Source: Flavobacteriales bacterium (lineage in GTDB: Bacteria > Bacteroidota > Bacteroidia > Flavobacteriales_D > Sanyastnellaceae). Taken from it: DNA of 10,576 bases. A program made the translations under genes and the position numbers. Below, one piece after another: positions 1 to 6,363 of this stretch. The DNA lies in the NCBI GenBank assembly GCA_947464885.1, contig CANHYZ010000036.1:1-10576 (forward strand), read 5' to 3'. The stretch's first letter is position 1; each line of letters opens with the position of its first letter. The notes below the pieces were generated by a model. The model made no database searches, was not told the DNA's origin, and worked only from the letters and a program-made list of their open reading frames with translations.

Positions 1-1308
1 GATGCTTGCAGCGTTGTTGACACTATCTTCGCTACCAACGGTCCTGCCAGCGGTTGCACAGGTGGTTTCAACCGCACTTGGACTGCTATCGATGCTTGTG
101 GTAACTCACGTACCTTCGTACAGACTATCGCTTTCATCGACACACTTGCTCCAGTATTTGCTAGCTGCCCGGATGATGTTGTATTGCCATGTGATGTATA
201 CACTTTGCCTGCTCCTGTAGCTCCTATCGCTACTGACGGTTGCAGCAACAGCGTTAGCATGGACTACGACCAGTTCGTATTCGGTGATGCTCCTGTAGTA
301 GGTTCATTGCCAGGTGGTGATTGCTTGATGAAAACTCCTGTTCGTCCACTTGATAACCCATGCGGTTACCCAGTAGATTGGGGATTGGCTCTTCACACTA
401 TGCCTGTTCAGTACCGTTACTACACCATCGAAACCGGTGAGTGGGTACGTTTCCAAAACCGTGTTGAAGTTACAATGCGTGTTAAAGTTGCTCAGTTGCC
501 TGGTCAGTCTCAGTTGAACGCCGGTTGGGATGTTGTAATGACATTCGATAACGGTTCTTCTGCTGCTGAGTGGTTCAACGGTGTTCACGGATTCAAGGCT
601 GACTGCGGTGGTATCGCTGCTAACGCTAACGAGTGGGAATACTTCATCCTCCAGTCTGGTGCTACTATGACAGGTTGGGGTGCATTCGCAGGTTCTGCTT
701 TGAGCCTCGAGCACGCTCCTATCAATGAGTACTTCGGTTACCAATTGGGTACCGGTGCTAACAACTACAACGGTGACGAAGATGGTTTCGGTGGATGGTT
801 CGGTTACAGCGGTACATTCCGTGCTAACCCTAACGCTGACTTCATCAACGTATACGGTGCCGGTGACGTTTGCTGCGTACTTGACTGCTGCCCACGTTAC
901 TACGTTATCCGTCAGTGGACTGCTACTGATTGCGCTGGTAACAGCAGCATCTGCTCGCAGACTATCAGCTGGGATGGTGTAGTAGTTGCTACAGACGTAC
1001 AAGGTAACAACGTTTCTTTCAACGAAGGAATGGAAGCTGACCGTCTGACTAGCACAATCACTGCTCAACCAAACCCTGCTAACAACAACACATTGTTCAC
1101 GTTCCGCGCTGCTAACACAGCGAAGACTTCAGTTGAAATCTATGACCTCACCGGTAAGAAAGTTGCCGATGTATTCGTAGGTTCTGTAGAAGCAGGTAAC
1201 GAATACCGTGTTGACTTCAACGTTAGCAACCTGGCTACAGGCGTGTACACTTACCGCTTGACCAATGGTTCTGAAGTGAAGATCGAGCGTTTGATCATCA
1301 GCAAGTAA
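1..1308 (+). CDS. Secreted HYR-like protein with T9SS type A sorting domain (3' part)
   Basis: The reading frame is open from base 1, so the start lies upstream; 435 residues and a TAA stop are visible. Residues 1-55 hold a Cys-containing repeat ending in a TAIDACGNS/IDTLAPVF pattern typical of HYR-like modules, and a related QWTATDCAGNS segment lies near residues 305-320. The middle is rich in Gly, Asn, Tyr and Trp, with clustered cysteines (CCVLDCC near 290-297). The last ~80 residues match the type IX secretion sorting domain: a QPNPANN strand, VEIYDLTGKKV, then LATGVYTYRLTNG and a basic end (IERLIISK). In this family the domain directs export through the outer membrane and is removed or anchored at the surface. 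Codon choice is strongly biased (GGT, GCT, AAC, TAC, TTC; only two AAT among about thirty Asn codons by eye), which suggests high expression. The exact role is unknown; a structural or adhesive surface protein is an inference. Confidence 0.9.
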   Translation, partial: DACSVVDTIFATNGPASGCTGGFNRTWTAIDACGNSRTFVQTIAFIDTLAPVFASCPDDVVLPCDVYTLPAPVAPIATDGCSNSVSMDYDQFVFGDAPVVGSLPGGDCLMKTPVRPLDNPCGYPVDWGLALHTMPVQYRYYTIETGEWVRFQNRVEVTMRVKVAQLPGQSQLNAGWDVVMTFDNGSSAAEWFNGVHGFKADCGGIAANANEWEYFILQSGATMTGWGAFAGSALSLEHAPINEYFGYQLGTGANNYNGDEDGFGGWFGYSGTFRANPNADFINVYGAGDVCCVLDCCPRYYVIRQWTATDCAGNSSICSQTISWDGVVVATDVQGNNVSFNEGMEADRLTSTITAQPNPANNNTLFTFRAANTAKTSVEIYDLTGKKVADVFVGSVEAGNEYRVDFNVSNLATGVYTYRLTNGSEVKIERLIISK

Positions 1309-1341
1309 TCCTTGCCGACGAGCCAATAAGCTCTTCGAAAT

Positions 1342-1383
1342 AAAAAAGCCCTCTCGGTTCGCCGAGGGGGCTTTTTTTTTTTT
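1342..1383 (+). terminator. Intrinsic terminator of the T9SS protein gene
   Basis: A 10-bp stem (GCCCTCTCGG at 1348-1357, CCGAGGGGGC at 1362-1371, one G-T wobble) closes a TTCG tetraloop and is followed by twelve T. Six A precede the stem, so it could also act weakly on the other strand. It starts 33 bases after the stop codon at 1306-1308. Confidence 0.92.
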
Positions 1384-1386
1384 AAG

Positions 1387-1414
1387 GGACGAAGGACGAA
1401 GGGCGAAGGACGAA
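1387..1414. repeat. GGACGAA heptamer array, 4 units
   Basis: Four contiguous 7-bp units (GGACGAA, GGACGAA, GGGCGAA, GGACGAA) start just after the T-run of the terminator. This is the first of several heptamer arrays of different sequence in this window; all have a 7-bp period and lie next to gene ends. Confidence 0.85.
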
Positions 1415-1430
1415 GGAAAATCGCAATCCA

Positions 1431-1679
1431 AAATCCGGTGTCGGGGCACCCCTCGTGGGTGCCCTTTTAGCACGCAATAACCAAAGGAAAAACTACCACC
1501 AAATTCCGGCGTCGGGGCAACCCTCGTGGGTGCCCTTTAGCACGCAATAACCAAAGGAAAGACTCCCACCAAATTCCGGCGTCGGGGCACCCCTCGTGGG
1601 TGCCCTTTTAGCACGCAATAACCAAAGGAAAAACTCCCACCAAATTCCGGCGTCGGGGCATCCCTCGTGGGTGCCCTTT
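1431..1679. repeat. 70-71 bp direct repeat array carrying terminator-like hairpins
   Basis: Three full units (1431-1500, 1501-1570, 1571-1641) and a partial fourth (1642-1679) are nearly identical. Each carries an inverted repeat, GGGCACCC-CTCGT-GGGTGCCC (1444-1464, 1515-1535, 1585-1605, 1656-1676), followed by three or four T on the + strand. Copy 2 has a C-to-A mismatch in the left arm and copy 4 a C-to-T change that still allows a wobble pair. The rest of the unit (GCACGCAATAACCAAAGG and flanks) is not obviously structured. A reading frame across the array on the - strand (about 1493-1714) merely translates the repeat and is not called as a gene. The units are contiguous with no unique spacers, so this is not CRISPR; it resembles REP/BIME-type intergenic repeats. 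Confidence 0.9.
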
Positions 1680-1689
1680 CTAATAAGAA

Positions 1690-1710
1690 GGGCGCCCACG
1701 ACGGGGCGCC
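1690..1710 (-). terminator. Inverted hairpin 3' of fadH, possible terminator
   Basis: GGCGCCC-ACGAC-GGGGCGCC forms a GC-rich hairpin about 44 bases past the fadH stop. On the - strand it is followed by CTTCTTATT, a weak T-rich tract. Its sequence resembles the reverse complement of the hairpin in the adjacent 71-bp array, so it may be a diverged copy in opposite orientation. The terminator role is inferred. Confidence 0.5.
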
Positions 1711-1753
1711 ACAACGTTCACTTTCTGAGATGAATCAAAGTCTTTGCTATTAC

Positions 1754-3769
1754 TTAAAGCTCCAACCCCAAGCGCGTTCCTTCGTCGATGGCGCGGTGCG
1801 CGTTGAGCTCGTCGGCGCGTGAAGCACCACCTATGACGAACGTGGGAATTCCAAGGCTCTTCATTTCGTGATAAAGCTCTTGATTGGGCTCTTGACCTGC
1901 GCAGATGATGACCTGATCAACCTCGAGCGTTCGGGATTTGTCGCTCACGCGGATATCGACACCACCATCATGAATGCGCTCGTAATGGACCTCGTCGATG
2001 ACTTGCACCTTTGCTTGTTTCAACTCTGCACGGTGAATCCAGGCGGTTGTTTTCCCCAATCGATGTCCCACCTTTTCCTTTCCACGATGGAGCATATAAA
2101 TAACACGATCATCATCGCGAGATGCAGTTGATGTATTTCGCCTTAAACCACCGCGCTCATTCAAGGACGTGTCGATTCCCCAGCGCGATGCAAACGCTTG
2201 GGGCGTCTCCTCTTCACTTCCTTTCAGCACAAACATGGCGGTATCGATACCGATTCCACCCGTTCCGATAATGGCCACACGACTGCGCGGCTTTAAACGC
2301 CCTTCAATGATTGATCTATAATCAGTCACCATCGGATGATCAATACCCTCCAGCGCAATGGATCTCGGGCCGGAACCAGTGGCGACCACAACGGCATCAA
2401 AGCCCGGGGCCGACAGCACATTAAACGTTTGCGATAAGCGAACATCCACACGCCACTCCGAAAGCTCGTTTGCGAAGTAGCGAAGGGTCTCTTTGAATTC
2501 TTGCTTTCCGGAAACGCGTGCAGCCAAATTGAGCTGCCCGCCCAACTTATCTGCCGCCTCAAACAAGACCACGCGATGGCCGCGCTTGGCCAACGTCAGC
2601 GCCGCTGCACATCCGGCAGGACCGCTGCCCACTACCGCGATATGCTTGATTGTTGCTGCCGCAGTAATCTTCAATTCCGTTTCGCGACATGCAAAAGGAT
2701 TGACCAAACAGGTCGCTGTTTTTCGGCTAAAAATGAAATCGAGACAGGCCTGATTGCAGGCAATGCAGGTGTTGATATGGGCTGACCTACCTTCAGCAGC
2801 CTTGCGTATAAAATCAGGGTCAGCCAAAAAAGGACGCGCCATGGAAACCATGTCGGCTTGTCCTAGTTGCAAAATTTCTTCCGCCAACTCGGGCGTATTG
2901 ATGCGATTGGTTGCAACGAGCGGAATGCGCAGCTTGCCCATCAATCGCGCCGTCACCCAAGTGAAAGCGCCTCGCGGCACCATTTGGGCAATGGTCGGGA
3001 TGCGCGATTCATGCCAGCCGATACCCGTATTAATGATCGTTGCTCCGGCTTCCTCAATACGCTTGGCCAGTAGTTCTATCTCCGACCATGACTGTCCATC
3101 ATCTACAAGATCGAGCATGGATAAACGATACACGATAATGAATTCGCGACCAACAGCACTGCGAATACCACTGACTATAGACGTCGCGAATCGCGTGCTA
3201 TTATCAAAACTCCTTCCCCATTCATCGCGTCGTTGATTGGTCCGTTTGGATAAAAACTGATTGATGAGATACCCTTCGCTTCCCATCACCTCTACCCCAT
3301 CGTATCCCGCTTCCTTAGCCAACTTCGCAGCGCGAACAAAGCGTCGAATCGTATTGGACACCGTCCAAAAGGGCATAGCCCATGGGGTGAATCGGTTGAT
3401 CGGAGACTTTACTGCCGAAGGCGCCAAGGCCAGCGGATGGTGAGCATACCTACCTGCGTGTAGGATTTGCATACAGATTTTACCACCTGAGGCATGCACG
3501 GCATCGGTAATCTTTTTGTGTTCTCGCACCTGGCGATTGCCTGATAATTGCGCCGAATTTGGCGCCAATCTCCCAAAGAAATCCGGAGAAATCCCACCGG
3601 TAATGATGAGACCAACACCACCTCTGGCGCGAGCTCCGTAGAAAGCAGCGAGCTTTTCAAACCCATCTTTCTCTTCCTCAAGCCCGGTATGCATGGAACC
3701 CATGATTACCCGGTTTTTTAACGAAGTGAAACCCAAGTCAATGGGCGATAAAAGCTTGTCGAAAGGCAT
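1754..3769 (-). CDS. fadH: 2,4-dienoyl-CoA reductase (NADPH), FadH type
   Basis: The product is 671 residues, matching the roughly 672 of E. coli FadH, with strong similarity along the whole length. This iron-sulfur flavoenzyme reduces 2,4-dienoyl-CoA with NADPH during beta-oxidation of unsaturated fatty acids. Residues 1-330 form the FMN-binding TIM barrel; the catalytic pair is present as Tyr167 (GSEGYLIN) and His253 (GIGWHE), one position after the E. coli Tyr166/His252. The 4Fe-4S cysteines are Cys335, 338, 342 and 354 (CIACNQAC...C). Two Rossmann dinucleotide motifs follow: GSGPAG at 381-386 and GTGGIG at 502-507. The end (AGQEPN...GTRLGLEL) also matches the family. I chose the ATG at 3769 because its product starts where FadH starts; an in-frame TTG at 3796 would add nine residues unlike the family. 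It is transcribed divergently from the GH65 gene, with no visible functional link. A broader OYE-type enoate reductase role is less likely given the full motif set. Confidence 0.93.
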   Translation of the reverse strand: MPFDKLLSPIDLGFTSLKNRVIMGSMHTGLEEEKDGFEKLAAFYGARARGGVGLIITGGISPDFFGRLAPNSAQLSGNRQVREHKKITDAVHASGGKICMQILHAGRYAHHPLALAPSAVKSPINRFTPWAMPFWTVSNTIRRFVRAAKLAKEAGYDGVEVMGSEGYLINQFLSKRTNQRRDEWGRSFDNSTRFATSIVSGIRSAVGREFIIVYRLSMLDLVDDGQSWSEIELLAKRIEEAGATIINTGIGWHESRIPTIAQMVPRGAFTWVTARLMGKLRIPLVATNRINTPELAEEILQLGQADMVSMARPFLADPDFIRKAAEGRSAHINTCIACNQACLDFIFSRKTATCLVNPFACRETELKITAAATIKHIAVVGSGPAGCAAALTLAKRGHRVVLFEAADKLGGQLNLAARVSGKQEFKETLRYFANELSEWRVDVRLSQTFNVLSAPGFDAVVVATGSGPRSIALEGIDHPMVTDYRSIIEGRLKPRSRVAIIGTGGIGIDTAMFVLKGSEEETPQAFASRWGIDTSLNERGGLRRNTSTASRDDDRVIYMLHRGKEKVGHRLGKTTAWIHRAELKQAKVQVIDEVHYERIHDGGVDIRVSDKSRTLEVDQVIICAGQEPNQELYHEMKSLGIPTFVIGGASRADELNAHRAIDEGTRLGLEL

Positions 3770-3827
3770 GTGCGAAAAGTAGGCGTGAATTTGCAAAAAG
3801 CGAATAGCAAATATTAGGGATGTGTCA

Positions 3828-3847
3828 GGACGCGCTGCAGCGCGTCC
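3828..3847. promoter_or_regulatory. Perfect 20-bp palindrome between divergent genes
   Basis: GGACGCGCTGCAGCGCGTCC is its own reverse complement over all 20 bases. It lies 58 bases upstream of the fadH ATG and 90 bases upstream of the GH65 ATG. It could be an operator for a dimeric regulator, or an interspersed palindromic repeat of the GACGCG...CGCGTC kind common in this phylum. The surrounding 3770-3937 region also has a smaller inverted repeat (GTGTA-CAAGA-TACAC, 3888-3902) and no convincing promoter of the TAnnTTTG type; TATTTTCG at 3909-3916 is one base off. Confidence 0.5.
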
Positions 3848-3937
3848 GAACCGTTCCTTCTTGCTTTACTCCCACCACCGCCCCTTCGTGTACAAGATAC
3901 ACTTTCCCTATTTTCGCGTCCGCTTATATATTGCACC

Positions 3938-6151
3938 ATGATCCAGTACCTGACCACGCACCCGTGGAAAATCATAGAGGAAGGCTTTCAAGCCAAGCAC
4001 CATCGTTCGTCTGAAAGTATCTTTTCCATAGGCAATGGCCGCTTTGGGCAACGCGCCAATCACGAAGAAACGTATACCGGTCCAACGCTGCAAGGCAGTT
4101 ATGTTGCCGGCATTTACTACCCCGATAAAACCCGCGTGGGTTGGTGGAAAAACGGCTATCCGGAATATTTCGCCAAGGTGCTCAACAGCATTAATTGGAT
4201 TGGAATACGTGTTTGGCTTGATGGCGAAGAACTCGACCTCGCGGTTTGCAGCACGAGCAATTTCCGTCGCGAACTGGATATGCAGAAGGGGCTTTTGGTG
4301 CGCTCATTTGATGTGACTACCATTTCAGGAAAACAAGCACGCATTGAGTCGATTCGCTTCTGTTCTATGGCCGACGATGAGACAGCCGTTATTCGATACA
4401 GCGTTACTCCGCTGAACTTCGATGGCATCATTCGTTTCACTCCCTACCTCGATGGGGATGTGCACAACCACGACAGCAATTACGACGAGAAATTTTGGGA
4501 GACGGTTTCATCGAATACCACGCCCGGCAGCGGTTCCGTTGCATGTCGCACGAAAAAAACAGCATTTGAAGTAGCTGCTTCCATGCAATTGGATGTGCTC
4601 ATAGATGGTGTTTCGCAATCCGTTTCATACGCTGAATTCAGCCGCGACTTCTATGCGGAGAATAACATAGAAATAGAAGTGAAGGCGAATCAAACGGTGC
4701 AACTGATGAAGTATGTCGGATTGGTTTCATCACTCAACTATGCACCAGCTGAATTGACAGCTGCTTCCGAGCGAGCTGCATTACGCGCGAAGACTAACGG
4801 CTTCGACAAGATGATGAGCGCACAGGGTGAAGCATGGTCGAACATCTGGGAAATGGCCGACATTCAAATCGCCGGTGACGATGAAGCACAGCAAGCGATT
4901 CGCTTCAACATCTTCCATCTCAATCAAACTTACACGGGTGAAGATTCACGTTTGAATATCGGTCCGAAAGGATTTACCGGAGAGAAATACGGCGGTTCAA
5001 CCTATTGGGACACCGAAGCGTATTGCATTCCGTTTTACATGAGCACGAAGAATCAGCAGGTTGCCCGTCAGCTGTTGGTGTATCGACATAACCAGTTGGG
5101 CAAGGCCATTGAAAACGCCGAGAAGCTGGGCTTCACCAACGGTGCGGCTCTGTATCCGATGGTGACCATGAACGGTGAAGAGTGTCACAACGAGTGGGAA
5201 ATTACGTTTGAAGAAATTCACCGCAATGGCGCAATCGCTTACGCCATTCACAACTATATCCGCTATACCAACGACTACACTTATCTCGCTGAATATGGAA
5301 TCGACGTTCTAACCGGCATTGCGCGCTTCTGGGCGCAACGCGTTCACTGGAGCGACGCGAAAGGCATGTATGTGATGCACGGCGTGACGGGTCCAAACGA
5401 ATACGAGAACAACGTAAACAACAACTGGTACACGAGCTACATAGCGCGCTGGTGCATGCAATATGCGACGGAAGCACTCGCCTATGTGAAGCAATACGAT
5501 GCGCAAGCTTATGCGGCCAAAACAGCAGGGTTGAAGTTCGATGAAACTGCAGAGCTCACGAAGTGGCAGCACATCATCGACAACTTATACCTGGGTAAAA
5601 AAGAAGGATCAAACATCTTCTTGCAACAAGATGGATTCCTCGATAAAGAACTGCGCAGCGCTGCTTCATTGAATCAGGCTGAGCGCCCCATCAATCAGCA
5701 TTGGAGTTGGGACCGCATCTTGCGTTCGTGCTTCATCAAGCAAGCCGACGTGTTACAGGGTATCTATTTCTTCGAAGAAGATTTCGACATGGAAACCATC
5801 CGCGAAAACTTCGACTACTACGAGCCGATGACCGTGCATGAAAGTTCGCTTTCGCCTTGTGTGCATTCTATTCTCGCCGCCAAACTTGGCTATGAAGAGA
5901 AGGCGTATGAAATGTACATGCGCACTTCACGCCTCGATCTCGACGACTACAACCACGAAGCACACGAAGGCTTACACATCACCAGTATGGCAGGCACCTG
6001 GATGAGCATCGTGCAAGGCTTCGGTGGTATGCGCGTAGAGAACGGCGAGCTCACGTTCAACCCGATGTTGCCGAAAAAATGGAAAGGGTTTTCGTTCAAG
6101 GTGATGTTTAGAGGGGAGGTGAAGACGCTTGAAGTGGGGACTAGGGATTGA
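3938..6151 (+). CDS. Glycoside hydrolase family 65 phosphorylase, probably maltose phosphorylase
   Basis: The product is 737 residues with the full GH65 architecture: an N-terminal beta-sandwich (HHRSSESIFSIGNGRFGQRAN at 21-41, in which YYPDKTRVGWWKNGYPEYF-type residues follow at 60-78), an (alpha/alpha)6 barrel, and a small C-terminal beta domain. The catalytic acid is Glu488 in GPNEYE (485-490), matching Glu487 of Lactobacillus brevis maltose phosphorylase. The YGGSTYWDTEAY segment (351-362), KQADV, and HESSLSPCVHS, whose serines bind phosphate in this family, are all present, so a phosphorylase rather than a hydrolase is expected. The reaction would be maltose + phosphate to beta-glucose 1-phosphate + glucose in the cytoplasm; kojibiose, nigerose or trehalose cannot be excluded. 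No signal peptide is seen. The last residues (GTRD) and the TGA are encoded by a heptamer array, and the final strand seems shorter than is usual. The partner pgmB lies about 2.4 kb downstream on the opposite strand. Confidence 0.9.
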   Translation: MIQYLTTHPWKIIEEGFQAKHHRSSESIFSIGNGRFGQRANHEETYTGPTLQGSYVAGIYYPDKTRVGWWKNGYPEYFAKVLNSINWIGIRVWLDGEELDLAVCSTSNFRRELDMQKGLLVRSFDVTTISGKQARIESIRFCSMADDETAVIRYSVTPLNFDGIIRFTPYLDGDVHNHDSNYDEKFWETVSSNTTPGSGSVACRTKKTAFEVAASMQLDVLIDGVSQSVSYAEFSRDFYAENNIEIEVKANQTVQLMKYVGLVSSLNYAPAELTAASERAALRAKTNGFDKMMSAQGEAWSNIWEMADIQIAGDDEAQQAIRFNIFHLNQTYTGEDSRLNIGPKGFTGEKYGGSTYWDTEAYCIPFYMSTKNQQVARQLLVYRHNQLGKAIENAEKLGFTNGAALYPMVTMNGEECHNEWEITFEEIHRNGAIAYAIHNYIRYTNDYTYLAEYGIDVLTGIARFWAQRVHWSDAKGMYVMHGVTGPNEYENNVNNNWYTSYIARWCMQYATEALAYVKQYDAQAYAAKTAGLKFDETAELTKWQHIIDNLYLGKKEGSNIFLQQDGFLDKELRSAASLNQAERPINQHWSWDRILRSCFIKQADVLQGIYFFEEDFDMETIRENFDYYEPMTVHESSLSPCVHSILAAKLGYEEKAYEMYMRTSRLDLDDYNHEAHEGLHITSMAGTWMSIVQGFGGMRVENGELTFNPMLPKKWKGFSFKVMFRGEVKTLEVGTRD

Positions 6152-6219
6152 GGACTGGGGACTGGGGACTGGGGACTGAGGACTGAGGACTGGGGACTGA
6201 GGACTGAGGACTAGGGACG
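6136..6219. repeat. GGGGACT/GAGGACT heptamer array, 12 units
   Basis: Twelve contiguous 7-bp units run without a break: GGGGACT, AGGGATT, GAGGACT, three GGGGACT, two GAGGACT, GGGGACT, two GAGGACT, AGGGACG. The first two units lie inside the GH65 reading frame and the unit junction ATT-GAG creates its TGA stop (6149-6151). The same family reappears at 8139-8166 in the same orientation. It resembles the heptanucleotide STRR arrays described in filamentous cyanobacteria. Confidence 0.93.
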
Positions 6220-6230
6220 TTTGGCGGCCG

Positions 6231-6297
6231 TTCTGATTCTGTTTCTCTTTCTGTTTCTCTTTCTGGAATTTTAGAAGGAGAATGAGAAGTTGCGAGC
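6231..6297. repeat. Hexamer-armed hairpin element, copy A
   Basis: A pyrimidine arm of TTTCTG/TTTCTC-type hexamers (6231-6265) leads to the core GAATTTTAGAA (6266-6276), a purine arm (AGGAGAATGAGAA) and the tail GTTGCGAGC (6289-6297). TTCTCTTTCTG (6255-6265) pairs with TAGAAGGAGAA (6272-6282) through 11 pairs, two of them wobbles, around a GAATTT loop. Copy B at 8493-8558 has the same plan. Confidence 0.75.
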
Positions 6298-6344
6298 TTA
6301 ATGTGCTAAGTCAAGGTCCGGTGCATAAGCGAAGCCAACGTCAG

Positions 6345-6363
6345 CTCAGGGCTAATCCCTGAG
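6345..6363. other. Small hairpin around the FISUMP stop codon
   Basis: CTCAGGG (6345-6351) and CCCTGAG (6357-6363) form a 7-bp stem whose five-base loop contains the TAG stop (6352-6354) of the - strand FISUMP gene. No T-run follows on the - strand, so it is not a standard terminator. Confidence 0.4.

Noticed and set aside
304..1068. Long open frame (254 codons) on the - strand opposite the T9SS protein gene
   Set aside because: It is a shadow of the biased codon use of the + strand gene; the product has no recognisable domain and the + strand frame carries the T9SS domain.
1431..1679. Possible CRISPR array
   Set aside because: The units are contiguous and nearly identical along their full 70-71 bases with no variable spacers; no cas gene is present. 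The same holds for the 23-bp repeats at 8394-8460.
1493..1714. Open frame on the - strand encoding KGTHEGCPDAGI-like repeats
   Set aside because: It only translates the 70-71 bp nucleotide repeat; such peptides are common artefacts of intergenic repeats.
2754..3236. 160-codon open frame on the + strand inside fadH
   Set aside because: It lies antisense to a fully conserved part of fadH covering the catalytic His and Fe-S cysteine region.
3770..3796. TTG start giving fadH nine more residues
   Set aside because: The ATG at 3769 gives a product that begins exactly like known FadH; the extra residues have no match in the family.
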